Source: Planctomycetota bacterium
GTDB taxonomy: Bacteria > Planctomycetota > Phycisphaerae > UBA1845
Direction of reading: 5' to 3'
DNA: 37,878 nucleotides
Assembly: GCA_016860685.1 (NCBI GenBank)
Contig: BOJX01000022.1
Location: 1 to 37,878, forward strand
Below the pieces are notes generated by a model, which made no database searches, had not been told where the DNA came from, and was given only the letters and a program-made list of their open reading frames with translations. Both the position numbers and the translations under genes were made by a program. Below, piece by piece: positions 25,527 to 36,334 of this stretch. The first letter of the stretch is position 1. Every line of letters starts with the position of its first letter.

Positions 25527-25781
25527 TTACGTTCCCGAGAACGGAACCAGCGCCAGGAACCGCGCCCGCTTCACTGCGATCTTCAGCGCCTGCTGCTGCT
25601 GCGCCGTCGTTCCGGCGCGCTTCCGCGACATCAGCTTGTGACTCGCCGTCAGGTATTTGCGCAGGATGTCGATGTCCTTGTAGTCGATGACCGGACCGAC
25701 CCAACTCTTGTCCTTCGCACGAAGGGCGATCGGATGCGCCCGATCCCCGCGGTCCATCCCCTGCTGACCTTGTTCCGCCAT
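25527..25781 (-). CDS. rpsR: Small ribosomal subunit protein bS18
   Basis: The core IDYKDIDILRKYLTASHKLM, then SRKRAGTTAQQQQALKIAVKRARFLALVPF, is the S18 signature (DYKD-xxLxxFI....R-TG-AxxQRxLxxAIKRARxLALLPY). S18 binds the platform of the 30S subunit together with S6. From ATG 25781 (MAEQGQQG, with GGGAGA upstream) the product is 84 residues, normal for the family; ATG 25838 would add 19 unconserved residues. The usual neighbours rpsF, ssb and rplI are not here: the gene instead lies 70 bases downstream of a Trm112-like gene on the same strand, probably in one transcript. Confidence 0.92.
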   Translation of the reverse strand: MAEQGQQGMDRGDRAHPIALRAKDKSWVGPVIDYKDIDILRKYLTASHKLMSRKRAGTTAQQQQALKIAVKRARFLALVPFSGT

Positions 25782-25851
25782 CTTGCTCGATTCTCCCGGC
25801 GCTCGAATGCGCAATGATCCGGCTTCCAACTCGTCCATCCCCGGCGTCGTG

Positions 25852-26088
25852 TCACACCGCGACCCCGGCCCCCCGCATCACTCGACCGAAATCGGTCTCG
25901 TCGACCACCTCGGATCGATCCACCAACAGGATCGGGATCCCGTCCACGATCGGATACCGACGTCGCGTCCGCGCGTCCGTCGAGTATAACCAGTCCCCGT
26001 CCTGGACCAGCCGAGCCTTGGTCTGCGGGCAGACCAGAATCTTCATCAGTTCGTCCGAAACCCGTGCAGCCGTCATCTTCTCTGACAT
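25852..26088 (-). CDS. Trm112-like protein
   Basis: The 78-residue product (ATG 26088, with GGGAAC upstream) contains LMKILVCPQTKARLVQDGDW and RRYPIVDGIPILLVDRSEV, the Trm112/YcaR pattern in which a zinc site in eukaryotic members has degenerated in many bacteria. Only one cysteine remains (CPQT in place of CPxC), so no zinc ribbon is expected. Eukaryotic and archaeal Trm112 activate methyltransferases of the translation apparatus; bacterial ones are poorly understood. It is placed before rpsR and read from a strong promoter at 26119-26146. Confidence 0.85.
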   Translation of the reverse strand: MSEKMTAARVSDELMKILVCPQTKARLVQDGDWLYSTDARTRRRYPIVDGIPILLVDRSEVVDETDFGRVMRGAGVAV

Positions 26089-26118
26089 TAATGCGTTCCC
26101 GCAGACCAAGAATCCCCG

Positions 26119-26146
26119 ATTATACGCCGCCCCCGATTCCCGACAA
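26119..26146 (-). promoter_or_regulatory. Promoter of the Trm112-rpsR transcript
   Basis: On the minus strand TTGTCG (26146-26141), 16-base spacer, and a perfect TATAAT (26124-26119), about 30 bases before the Trm112 start. The expected leader is about 24 bases. Confidence 0.7.
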
Positions 26147-26211
26147 CCCTCATTCCGCCTCAACAGTCGGCCCGGTTCCGACGACATCCCTGTTGGGCCG
26201 CGACCCCGGCT

Positions 26212-26239
26212 TTGACGGACCGAGCGCCGCGCATATTCT
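26212..26239 (+). promoter_or_regulatory. Promoter of the aconitase gene
   Basis: TTGACG (26212-26217), 16-base spacer, TATTCT (26234-26239), 75 bases before the chosen aconitase start. Confidence 0.6.
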
Positions 26240-26313
26240 CAACCGGACGCTTCGCGGGGCGCACCGCCACGGGATCGGCCTTTTCGCGGGTTTTTCGAAA
26301 GCTCAGGGATATC

Positions 26314-29148
<2,835 letters not shown>

Positions 29149-29209
29149 GCTCCGATCCAGCTTTCGCGGCACTCCGCGTGAGCATGCGATTTCTGCGACT
29201 GCGAAGCTC
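29149..29209. other. Aconitase 3' flank
   Basis: A hairpin CGCGG-CACT-CCGCG (29165-29178) lies 17 bases after the stop, within a longer imperfect pairing of AGCTTTCGC with GCGAAGCT (to 29208). No T-run follows; it may still serve as the transcript end. Confidence 0.35.
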
Positions 29210-29360
29210 CTAGTCCCAAATCAAGCGTGAATGATCGGGCTTTTTCTGCGTCGCGGCCGCCGCGTTTGCGCCGCGCGGGTGTTGTTTCCCTGCAAAACAC
29301 GGCATTTCGAGTGTTTTATTGCACAAGAAGGCCAAGGATTCACGCTTGATCGGGGGCTAG
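29210..29360. repeat. CTAG-bounded element with terminal inverted repeats, copy 2
   Basis: The 151-bp segment begins CTAG (29210-29213) and ends CTAG (29357-29360). Its 23-base ends (29210-29232 and 29338-29360) are inverted repeats with 20 of 23 matching, sharing ATCAAGCGTGAAT. The left 65 bases are also found at 3656. It encodes nothing. Size, ends and a repeated CTAG suggest a non-autonomous mobile element (MITE); CTAG is a favoured target of IS5-group transposases, but no such gene is in the window. Confidence 0.7.
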
Positions 29361-29540
29361 GGAAATCTGGACATTTTTTCATGCTGCCGGCATCGCTCCA
29401 CCGGGTGGCGAGGCGACGAGCGGGCGCGGTACGGGACGCGCCGCATCTGGCGCCGGGGACTCGGGGCAGGTATTCTTCGTGTTTTTGCGCCCCGTTGCCT
29501 TTTTTGTGCCTCGCGGCCTTGTTGAATGCTTCCTCCTCCT

Positions 29541-29559
29541 GACGTCGCGGCGCGACGTC
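29541..29559. repeat. Perfect hairpin in the intergenic region before the dehydrogenase 3' end
   Basis: GACGTCGC (29541-29548), loop GGC, GCGACGTC (29552-29559), 65 bases past the glutamate dehydrogenase stop on the minus strand. It may mark the end of that transcript. The rest of 29361-29624 shows no gene; plus-strand T-rich runs lie at 29480-29511. Confidence 0.5.
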
Positions 29560-29624
29560 AAGGGCGGACGAGGCGCGGCTCGGCTTTCCGCCAGCGTCCG
29601 AACCCCGCCGCCGGCGACCCCGCT

Positions 29625-30875
29625 TTACACCCAGCCGCGGAGTTTGCACGCCTCCGCCACGCGCGACACCGCCACCATGTACGCCGCCAGGCGCATATGC
29701 ACGTTGTTCGCCTTGTGCATGTCATGCACCGCCTTGAACGCCTCGGTCATGCGGCGGTCGAGCTGCGCATGCACGTCGGGCAGCGACCAGTAGTAGTTGT
29801 ACGTGTTCTGCACCTGCTCGAAGTACGAGACGGTGACGCCGCCGGCGTTGGCCATGAAATCCGGCAGGACGAACACGCCGCGCTGATGCAGAATTTTGTC
29901 CGCATCGGGCGTCGTCGGTCCGTTGGCCAGTTCGCAGGAGATCTTCGCCTTGATCCGCTCGGCGTTGTTCTTCGTGATCACACCCTCCAGCGCCGACGGG
30001 TAAAGCACGTCCACCTCAAGTTCCAGCAGCGCCTCGTTCGTGATCGGCTTCGTCCCCGGAAAGCCGACGACACTGCCGGTCTCCAGCTTGTGCTTGACCA
30101 GGGCGTGCGGATCGATCCCCCCCGCGGAGAAGACGCCGCCGCGCGAGTCGCTGGCCGCCAGCATCGTGCCGCCTCCAAGAATCTCCGGATGCAGCGTCGC
30201 CGCGAACTGCCCGGCGTTGCCGAAGCCCTGGATCGCGTAGGTCGTCTTCTTCGGGTCGAGGTTCCGCAGCTTCAGCGCCTCGCGGACGACATACAGCCCG
30301 CCCCTCGCCGTCGCGTCGCCGCGACCCTGCGACCCACCCAGCGGAATCGGTTTACCTGTGATCACGCCGGGGTGCGAGTGACCCATGAGGGTCTCGTACT
30401 CGTCCATCATCCACGCCATGATCTGCGGCGTGGTGTAAACGTCCGGAGCGGGCACGTCCCGATGCACGCCGAGTTCACGCCCCACGGCGCGGATGTACGC
30501 CCGGGCGAGACGTTCCTTCTCCGCCTCCGACAGCTCCTTCGGATTGCACGTCACCCCGCCCTTGCCGCCGCCCAGCGGAATGTCCACCACCGCCGTCTTC
30601 CACGTCATCCACGCCGCCAGCGCCCGCACCGTGTCGATCGTCTCATCCGGGTGCCAGCGCAGACCGCCCTTCGTCGGACCCCGGGCGGCGTTGTATTGCA
30701 CCCGGTAGCCGTGAAAAATCTTCGTCTCGCCGGCATCCATCTTCACCGGAAGCGTGAAGCGGTATTCGCGCATCGGCCAGCGGAGCAGTTCGTGCGTCGC
30801 GGGATCCAGCCCCAGCTTGGCCGCCGCTTCATCCAGTTGCGCCTGCGCGATCTTGAACGGGTTCATGTCCGACAT
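29625..30875 (-). CDS. gdhA: Glu/Leu/Phe/Val dehydrogenase (glutamate dehydrogenase type)
   Basis: It catalyses reversible oxidative deamination of an amino acid, most likely glutamate to 2-oxoglutarate and ammonia. The 416-residue product has the active-site lysines K69 (GPTKGGLR), K93 (TWKTA) and K105 (PLGGGKGG), with the 24- and 12-residue spacing of hexameric glutamate dehydrogenases. Other marks are the catalytic-Asp block VPAPDVYTT, the GGSxGRxxATxxG block and the Rossmann motif GFGNAG. GGAG lies seven bases before ATG 30875. Length and blocks fit the small NAD(P)-type enzymes of this superfamily; exact substrate and coenzyme cannot be fixed by eye. It is divergent from the methylmalonyl-CoA mutase gene. 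Confidence 0.92.
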   Translation of the reverse strand: MSDMNPFKIAQAQLDEAAAKLGLDPATHELLRWPMREYRFTLPVKMDAGETKIFHGYRVQYNAARGPTKGGLRWHPDETIDTVRALAAWMTWKTAVVDIPLGGGKGGVTCNPKELSEAEKERLARAYIRAVGRELGVHRDVPAPDVYTTPQIMAWMMDEYETLMGHSHPGVITGKPIPLGGSQGRGDATARGGLYVVREALKLRNLDPKKTTYAIQGFGNAGQFAATLHPEILGGGTMLAASDSRGGVFSAGGIDPHALVKHKLETGSVVGFPGTKPITNEALLELEVDVLYPSALEGVITKNNAERIKAKISCELANGPTTPDADKILHQRGVFVLPDFMANAGGVTVSYFEQVQNTYNYYWSLPDVHAQLDRRMTEAFKAVHDMHKANNVHMRLAAYMVAVSRVAEACKLRGWV

Positions 30876-30962
30876 GGGTTGACTCCAGATTACGACTGTG
30901 GGGGGCGATGACCGACGGCTCCCGCCCGCCCCACGATCGACTAAGTGGGCATATTCCGTGCC

Positions 30963-30991
30963 ATCTTAGCAGTCGGTTCTACCCCGTCCAA
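30963..30991 (-). promoter_or_regulatory. Probable promoter of the dehydrogenase gene
   Basis: On the minus strand TTGGAC (30991-30986), 17-base spacer, TAAGAT (30968-30963), about 90 bases before the start codon. Confidence 0.45.
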
Positions 30992-31094
30992 CCCACAAAG
31001 AACCGCGAGGGACGCCCTCGGCGCTCACCGGTCTGCTTCTCTCGGCCTCCCCTCGCCCCGCCCCCCCCTGAGAAAATCCGCGCGGGGGAAAGCG

Positions 31095-31124
31095 CTGTCG
31101 GAGAAAAGTGCCGAATGATACAAT
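31095..31124 (+). promoter_or_regulatory. Probable extended -10 promoter of the mutase gene
   Basis: TGATACAAT (31116-31124) is an extended -10 box; a weak -35 (CTGTCG, 31095-31100) lies 18 bases upstream. The leader would be about 85 bases. Confidence 0.45.
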
Positions 31125-31214
31125 GTGACGGCTCCCGGCAGACTCGGGCGGGCGCGGCGCGTCGATGCAACATCGGCGCCTGAGGCGATAAGGAGCGGCT
31201 GACGGAAGGCGTGT

Positions 31215-32903
31215 ATGAGTGTAAGACCAGTTGAAAGCAGCGGTTCCAGGGCAAGTGAAGGCGTCGCGCCCCCCGGGGCGCCAGGCAACGAGGCGGGGCC
31301 TCGAGCCGAACGACGCCACGCGACGAGCACGGAGCGCACGAACGCCGGCGCGCGCCAGCCGTTCTACACTGCGGCAGACGTGCGCGGGCTTCGCCTGGAG
31401 GAGTCGCTGCCCGATCCGGGCGTGTTCCCGTTTACGCGCGGCGTCCACCGCACGATGTACCGCGACAAACTCTGGACGATGCGCATGTTCGCCGGATTCG
31501 GCGACGCCTCCGACACCAACCAGCGTTTCAAGTTCCTCCTCAAGCAGGGGCAGACCGGTTTGTCCACCGCGTTCGACCTTCCGACGTTGATGGGGCGGGA
31601 CAGCGACGATCCGCTGGCGCTGGGCGAAGTCGGGCGTTGCGGGGTGGCGATCTCCTCGCTCGCCGACATGCGCCGACTCTTTGACGGCATCAACCTCGGC
31701 GAGGTCAGCACGAGCATGACGATCAACGCCCCGGCGGCGATTCTCCTGGCGTTCTACATCTGCGTGGCGAAGGAGGAGGGCGTTCCGCTCGACAAGCTGC
31801 GCGGCACGCTCCAGAACGACATCCTCAAGGAGTTCCACGCCCAGAACGAATTCGTCTTCCCGCCCGCGCCCAGCACCAAGCTCGTCATCGACACGATCGA
31901 ATACTGCACGAAGCACATGCCGCAGTGGAACACGGTTTCCGTCAGCGGCTACCACATCCGCGAAGCCGGCGCGACGGCCGCCGAGGAACTGGCGTTCACC
32001 TTGGCGGACGGCATGTGCTACGCGGAGGAATCGATCAAGCGGGGCTTGGACGTAGATGCGTTCGCGCCCCGTTTGAGCTTTTTCTTCGACGTGCATAACG
32101 ATTTCTTCGAGGAGATCGCCAAGTTCCGCGCGGCGCGGAAAATCTGGGCGAACGCAATGAAAAACCGCTTCAAGGCGAAAAAAGAGCGCAGCATGATGCT
32201 CCGCTTCCACGCCCAGACCGCCGGCGTCACGCTGACCGAGCAGCAGCCGCTCAACAATATTGTGCGTGTCGCCTATCAGGCGATGGCCGCGGTGCTCGGC
32301 GGGTGTCAGTCGCTGCATACCAACAGCATGGACGAGACCCTCGCCCTGCCGACGGAGCGCGCCGCGACCGTAGCGCTGCGCACGCAGCAGATCCTCGCTT
32401 ACGAGACCCAGATCCCCGGCGTCGTCGATCCGCTCGCGGGCAGCTACTACCTCGAGAAGCTCACCAGCGAGATGGAGGCTCAGGCGACCGCCATCATCGA
32501 CCAGATCGACGCGATGGGCGGCGTGCTCAAGGCGATCGACCGCGGCTACTTCCGCCGGCGCATCGCCGAGTCCGCCCTCGCCGAGCAGCGACGCATCGAC
32601 GCGGGCGACCTCAAGATCGTCGGCGTCACCGACTTCACCGAGGTCGAGCCGCACGGCATCGACATCCTCAAGATCGAGCATCACACCGAGGAGACCCAGG
32701 TCTCGCGCTTAAGAGAGCTTAAAACCCGGCGCGACGGGAAGCGCCACGCCGACGCCCTCGCCCGTCTCCGCGACGACGCCTACGCCGGCCGCAACGTCAT
32801 GCCCGCCCTTATCCACGCAGCGGAAGCCGACGCCACCGTGGGCGAGATGATGAACACGATGCGCGAGGTCTTCGGGACGTATGACGGCGGACCGGAGTGG
32901 TGA
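31215..32903 (+). CDS. Methylmalonyl-CoA mutase, large catalytic subunit
   Basis: It carries the catalytic barrel that interconverts methylmalonyl-CoA and succinyl-CoA. The 562-residue product has the family blocks [101 protein letters not shown] (shown here in shortened form) and [19 protein letters not shown]. The first 45 residues are low-complexity. It ends after the helical linker ([12 protein letters not shown]) with no B12-binding domain (no DxHxxG), so the cobalamin domain must be a separate protein, as in two-subunit enzymes; it is not in the window, nor is the MeaB chaperone. GGAAGG precedes ATG 31215. In related acyl-CoA mutases a few residues change the substrate, so isobutyryl- or ethylmalonyl-CoA cannot be fully excluded. 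Confidence 0.9.
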   Translation: MSVRPVESSGSRASEGVAPPGAPGNEAGPRAERRHATSTERTNAGARQPFYTAADVRGLRLEESLPDPGVFPFTRGVHRTMYRDKLWTMRMFAGFGDASDTNQRFKFLLKQGQTGLSTAFDLPTLMGRDSDDPLALGEVGRCGVAISSLADMRRLFDGINLGEVSTSMTINAPAAILLAFYICVAKEEGVPLDKLRGTLQNDILKEFHAQNEFVFPPAPSTKLVIDTIEYCTKHMPQWNTVSVSGYHIREAGATAAEELAFTLADGMCYAEESIKRGLDVDAFAPRLSFFFDVHNDFFEEIAKFRAARKIWANAMKNRFKAKKERSMMLRFHAQTAGVTLTEQQPLNNIVRVAYQAMAAVLGGCQSLHTNSMDETLALPTERAATVALRTQQILAYETQIPGVVDPLAGSYYLEKLTSEMEAQATAIIDQIDAMGGVLKAIDRGYFRRRIAESALAEQRRIDAGDLKIVGVTDFTEVEPHGIDILKIEHHTEETQVSRLRELKTRRDGKRHADALARLRDDAYAGRNVMPALIHAAEADATVGEMMNTMREVFGTYDGGPEW

Positions 32904-32909
32904 CGAAGC

Positions 32910-33378
32910 ATGCGCCGCGTTTACCTTAAAACCAGCGTCTGGAGCATGATTCACCCGCATCAGCCCGCGGTGCTCCGGGAGGCGACGCTCAAGCGGCTCG
33001 AACAGTGTGAAGCCCGAAGGCACTTCCCGCATATTTCCGACGTCGTGCTTCAGGAGATTCGAAGCTCCCGAGGATTGACAGGCGGCCGTGCGGCAACACA
33101 TCGGCGGTGTGAACCCCGAGTTGTTACCCCTCTCGAAGGACGCGCTTTACCTGGCGCAGCGGTTCCTTGACGCGAACCTCCTTTCCTCCAGGCGACTGGA
33201 CGATGTCCGACACGTGGCCTGCGCGATCGCCCACCAACGGGATGTACTTGTAAACTGGAACTACCGGTACATCGCAAACGTCCGCAAGGCCGAGGCCTTC
33301 CGCGCCGTGGCTGCACTGGAAGGATTTCGATCTTCTCTGGAGATTCATACTTCGCTGGAGATTGTGGAATGGACATGA
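32910..33378 (+). pseudogene. PIN-domain protein, frameshifted and lacking a key aspartate
   Basis: The first frame from ATG 32910 reads MRRVYLKTSVWSM and DVVLQEI, the start of a small PIN nuclease (usual YLDTSVWS). After about 33065 homology moves to the +1 frame: LPLSKDALYLAQRFLDANLL, DDVRHVACAIAHQRDVLVNWN and a short end EIVEWT, finishing at 33378. The +1 frame also carries an in-frame TGA around 33080, so at least one frameshift and one stop interrupt it. The first catalytic Asp is replaced by Lys (residue 7). PIN proteins of this type are VapC-like RNases of toxin-antitoxin modules. The start lies six bases after the mutase stop. It is probably dead. Confidence 0.7.
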
Positions 33379-33593
33379 CGTTGGACGAATGTCTTGCCGA
33401 AGTCGATCGATGGAGAGCGAAAATCGTTGAACGCCCGGCGAGCATGACGCCCAAGGAGTGGGAGCAGGAAAGCGCCGGACTTAGACGTTGGATGAACGAA
33501 AAACTCGGGTGCCCGCTTCCTGAGTCTTCCGAACGCGAAATGAATTCATCTTACTTTTCGATTTCCCTTGACCGTCCGATGCCTGTGGGGTAG
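33369..33593 (+). CDS. Small helical protein, probable former partner of the PIN gene
   Basis: The 74-residue frame starts ATG 33369, overlapping the end of the PIN pseudogene by ten bases, an arrangement typical of toxin-antitoxin pairs. It reads MDMTLDECLAEVDRWRAKIV, then MTPKEWEQESAGLRRWMNE, charged and helical, then a C-terminal stretch NSSYFSISLDRPMPVG. That last stretch is encoded by DNA shared with 36245-36280 (the cassette promoter): its stop TAG is the -10 box of the following gene. So the original C-terminus may have been replaced when the cassette arrived. No DNA-binding fold is recognised. Confidence 0.55.
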   Translation: MDMTLDECLAEVDRWRAKIVERPASMTPKEWEQESAGLRRWMNEKLGCPLPESSEREMNSSYFSISLDRPMPVG

Positions 33594-33596
33594 ACT
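33568..33596 (+). promoter_or_regulatory. Promoter of cassette copy A
   Basis: TTGACC (33568-33573), 17-base spacer, TAGACT (33591-33596). Copy B has the same -35 and an almost identical spacer region but a better -10, TATATT. The leader contains a small hairpin GCGGA-AAGC-TCCGC and the CCCTT tract. Confidence 0.65.
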
Positions 33597-33642
33597 ACAG
33601 GGCGAGAAATGAGATTCGGGCAGCGGAAAGCTCCGCGTCGGT

Positions 33643-33662
33643 CCCTTCCCTTCCCTTCCCTT
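33643..33662 (+). repeat. (CCCTT)4 tract in the leader of the first cysteine-rich gene
   Basis: Four perfect pentanucleotide units end 23 bases before the ATG, immediately upstream of the AGGAGG region. Copy B has six perfect units at the same place. Such tracts change length by slipped-strand mispairing; here they would lie in the transcribed leader. Confidence 0.85.
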
Positions 33663-33685
33663 CTACGACAGGAGGACAGGCTATC

Positions 33686-34126
33686 ATGTTAAATTTCGTG
33701 AACATTCGAAATCAGTTCGTGACCGCGTCGTTTCTGGGGACGGGGATGGCTGCCATGTCAGCCTTGACCAGGCCGTGCCTCGCCGCGGCGGCGCTCCCGA
33801 TGCTGGTCAATGCGACAGCCAACGTGACGTGCGGCAATCCTGTCTCATGCCTTTGCACTGAAACCATCCCATGCGACTGCCATGAGAGCGGCTCCTGTGC
33901 GGCTACGGTGGTTGCGACGGCGGATCATTTTGATTACGACGATTCCGCATGTTACATTCTGGCCACCATGTCCTCGATTTGTGCGATAGGTCAGAACTGC
34001 ACGCCGCCGGGGGCGTCGTCATGCGCAAACGATGACGGGTGTTATGCCTATGGCAATCCGCTTTTTATCTACGCTACAAAATACTTTGCGCAGCCACAGA
34101 CGTGTGAATGCGATCCCGTCGGCTGA
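33686..34126 (+). CDS. Secreted cysteine-rich protein, cassette copy A
   Basis: The 146-residue product starts at ATG 33686 with AGGAGG at 33670-33675. Residues 1-39 look like an export leader (NIRNQFVTASFLGTGMAAMS, then CLAAAALPM). The mature part of about 105 residues has 13 cysteines, in pairs such as CLC, CDC and CEC, and the blocks CHESGSC, FDYDDS and SCANDDGCY. All 13 cysteines are conserved in copy B, with about 60% identity elsewhere in the core; the leader differs at two residues. The pattern predicts a disulfide-stabilised exported protein. I recognise no family. It is followed after 122 bases by the partner gene at 34249, probably in one transcript. Base composition is lower in GC than that of the metabolic genes. 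Confidence 0.8.
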   Translation: MLNFVNIRNQFVTASFLGTGMAAMSALTRPCLAAAALPMLVNATANVTCGNPVSCLCTETIPCDCHESGSCAATVVATADHFDYDDSACYILATMSSICAIGQNCTPPGASSCANDDGCYAYGNPLFIYATKYFAQPQTCECDPVG

Positions 34127-34248
34127 AGTCTTTGCAAAGTTTTGCTTTCGAGGCCGTATGACGGATATCGGGGGAATTGAAACGGGCCGAGATCTTTTGC
34201 TGACGCGAATCGTGCCCCTGGACAGGGGTTATTGGCAGGAACTTGGTT

Positions 34249-35883
34249 ATGTTCACGGCTCTTGCATTTTTGTGGTTTCTCTTCGGAACCCAGTTCGCTT
34301 CGCCTCAAAAACCGGTCGAACTGATCGAGGCGGAGCGATATCGCGGCCGAATGGAGACCGGAAGGGTTGACTGGGTTCTTACTCCGCCTCAGCGCGATGG
34401 AGGGGTGGATTCTCAGGGTTTGTACTCGTCTCGACTTGCCTATGCAGACCTTATGGAGTCCTATTACGGGCTTGCCGATGGGAGGGGACACGCCAATGCC
34501 GAGCCTGGACAGCCCTTCTCCTTCGGTGAAATGCGATTTCTCATGAAGGATGGTGAACAGTGGCGGTTCTATGCCGATTCGGTGGACGCCGGCATCATCG
34601 CAGACCCGGGCAAATTCTTTCATTATCGCAACCTGCGTGATCTGGGTTTTGAGCCGACGCCGGCGCTTAGCACGGTTGAAGCGTTCTACCGCCAGCCGGC
34701 GGCGAGCTACGATCCCGCCGAGCACCACGAGGATCGCGTCACCGTCACCGGCCACTGGGACAACGGCATGAGTGTGCGCTGGACCCTCGATCCGGGCAAG
34801 GGCATGCAGCCCGTGCGCGTCGAGATGCTCAGCGGGAGCGAAGTGCTGGGGGCGTGCGATTCGGAATATGAGGAGTTTGACGGATTGTGGTTCCCCAAAC
34901 GCTGCACCTTCTCCCATCGCGGTTCCACGACGGTAACTATCGGCGTGCTCAGCGCGGAGTTCAATCGTCCCGAGCATCCGAAAGAGCTGACGCCGAAGGA
35001 TCTCGGCATGGTCCCGGGCGTGCAGATTCACCATCCCGAACGGGGAAATGTCGCTTGGACGGGAGAAGAGCTAATCCCGCTGGAGGATTGGCTTCGTATG
35101 GCGTCCGCAGGTGAAGTGGATATTTCGACATGGCAGGCGTTGCTTAAGCACTGCCAATCCCCCACCGGCCTGGGTCGGTATCCGAAGCGACTGGACGACG
35201 ACTTCCTGGGTCTGACATCCACCGTGACGCGCAAGCCCGGGTTATGGGAGGACTACACGCGGCGGTTCATTCAGCGGTTCCGTCTTGAGGGCGAGCAGAT
35301 CGACCGGGCGTGGACGCATCTGAAGGAATGTCAGAAGCCCGCGTACGCCTATCTCGACGAGCAGAAGAGCGTGATCCGCGAGGCGGAAACGGAACGCGCG
35401 AAGGTAGCGGCTGAATTGGCCAAGGTTGAGGCTGAATTGGCAAAGGGCGACACCGATCGGGCGACGCCTGGGGCGAATCCGTCGCCGTCCACCGGCGCGA
35501 AAGAGAAATCCACTTCCGGCGCGAAAGAAAAATCCTCTTCTGCCGAGAAAGAAAAATCCTCCGCCGGCGCCGGGACGAAGGACGAGACCTCCGCCGGGGG
35601 TTCCTCTCAGGAGCGATCCGCGGCCCAAGCTCCCGATCCCGCAAGTGCGGACGCGGCGGATGATGCCAGAGTGAAGCAACGCGCGGCGTTTCAGGAGCAA
35701 CTCGGAAAGCTCGACGAGCGATTGAAGAAGCTCTACGAACCGATCGAAAAGATCTTCGAGGAGAAGCTCAAGCCTGGCCTGGCGAAGCTTCCCACGCAGG
35801 CCCAGATCGACGCCGCCCGCGCCCGGGAGGCGGAAACCTCTCGCACGGCCGCGCAACCGTCTGGCACCGCCGCGGAACCGTGA
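34249..35883 (+). CDS. Large secreted partner protein, cassette copy A (possibly LolA-like core)
   Basis: From ATG 34249 (AGGA upstream) the product is 544 residues; a TTG two codons earlier is possible. A signal peptide (FTALAFLWFLFGTQFA) leads to a beta-rich region up to about residue 265: VDWVLTPP, GEQWRFYADS, VTVTGHWDNGMSVRWTLDPGKG, MQPVRVEML, EYEEFDGLWFPKRCTFS. The LDPxxGxxPVRVE....FDGxWFPKR pattern recalls LolA/LppX-type half-barrels; this is inference. A helical segment follows, then a low-complexity stretch with repeated AKEKS units (about 410-455) and Glu/Lys/Ala coiled-coil ends. Compared with copy B, the part before YRQPAASYDP is diverged (roughly 55% identical) and the part after nearly identical. 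Function unknown; the pairing with the cysteine-rich gene suggests interaction. Confidence 0.8.
   Translation: MFTALAFLWFLFGTQFASPQKPVELIEAERYRGRMETGRVDWVLTPPQRDGGVDSQGLYSSRLAYADLMESYYGLADGRGHANAEPGQPFSFGEMRFLMKDGEQWRFYADSVDAGIIADPGKFFHYRNLRDLGFEPTPALSTVEAFYRQPAASYDPAEHHEDRVTVTGHWDNGMSVRWTLDPGKGMQPVRVEMLSGSEVLGACDSEYEEFDGLWFPKRCTFSHRGSTTVTIGVLSAEFNRPEHPKELTPKDLGMVPGVQIHHPERGNVAWTGEELIPLEDWLRMASAGEVDISTWQALLKHCQSPTGLGRYPKRLDDDFLGLTSTVTRKPGLWEDYTRRFIQRFRLEGEQIDRAWTHLKECQKPAYAYLDEQKSVIREAETERAKVAAELAKVEAELAKGDTDRATPGANPSPSTGAKEKSTSGAKEKSSSAEKEKSSAGAGTKDETSAGGSSQERSAAQAPDPASADAADDARVKQRAAFQEQLGKLDERLKKLYEPIEKIFEEKLKPGLAKLPTQAQIDAARAREAETSRTAAQPSGTAAEP
34687..34972 (+). repeat. Near-identical block in the partner genes, copy A
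   Basis: The 286 bases from the YRQPAAS codons match 37593-37878 (to the window end) with about a dozen differences, mostly silent. Upstream of this point the two genes are much less alike, giving a sharp boundary. Confidence 0.85.
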
Positions 35884-36252
35884 TGCGCATCTGCGGAATC
35901 GTGACGGCCGAATGCCTGCGATTCGATCGTGACGTTGGCGCTACATAATGACGGTTCCACATCCCGCGAATTCAGCGGCGTGCCCGAGAAGCGATCGATG
36001 ACTGGCCGGGGTACACCTGCTGGCAATCCTTCGAGCGCTTCACGTTGCTGATGAGCGTGGAGTAGCGGCATGAGGAGGCGGCATGAGGGAATCCGTGTTT
36101 CTCACCCGACATGCCGCGAGGGGCGTGCCGCGGGTCACGACGCGAGGCGCATCGGCTGGGCGTGAGGCGCATCGGTGGCGGGACCGGGCTTGCGGGGGGA
36201 GTGACGGGCGCCGGGGAACAAGATGAAATCCGTATTAATTCTTGATTTCCTG
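35884..36252. other. Intergenic stretch between cassette copies
   Basis: Holds a possible gene remnant (35952-36065), then short direct repeats: GCGGCATGAG twice near 36066-36086 and GAGGCGCATCGG twice near 36143-36175. These look like debris between the duplicated units. No complete gene. Confidence 0.45.
35952..36065 (+). pseudogene. Possible gene remnant
   Basis: The frame ending at TAG 36063-36065 reads EAIDDWPGYTCWQSFERFTL and a few more residues, a protein-like, aromatic-rich end preceded by about 13 basic residues and a stop at 35949. No start codon or binding site precedes it. It may be the 3' end of a gene cut by the duplication. Confidence 0.25.
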
Positions 36253-36281
36253 TTGACCGTCCGATGCCTGTGGGGTATATT
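36253..36281 (+). promoter_or_regulatory. Promoter of cassette copy B
   Basis: TTGACC (36253-36258), 17-base spacer, TATATT (36276-36281). The -10 is one base from the consensus; copy A has TAGACT at the same place. Confidence 0.7.
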
Positions 36282-36334
36282 ACAGGACGAGAAATGAGAT
36301 TCGGGCAGGGCGGAAGGCTCCGCGTCGGTCTCTT

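Larger units (their letters stand above)
30876..31214. other. Divergent intergenic region, dehydrogenase / mutase
   Basis: Besides the two promoter candidates listed separately, it holds a C-rich tract near 31055-31070 and no gene. Confidence 0.4.
33568..33802 (+). repeat. Cassette 5' repeat, copy A (promoter, leader, signal-peptide coding)
   Basis: From the promoter through codon 39 of the cysteine-rich gene this segment is nearly identical to 36253-36504, apart from the number of CCCTT units and a few bases. The coding part (117 bases) differs at two positions by eye. Confidence 0.85.

Noticed and set aside
29526-30911. Plus-strand frame opposite the glutamate dehydrogenase gene
   Set aside because: His/Arg-rich shadow product; the sense frame has correctly spaced catalytic lysines.
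30966-32684. Minus-strand frame of about 570 codons opposite the mutase gene
   Set aside because: Antisense shadow; no motifs and it would overlap the mutase almost entirely.
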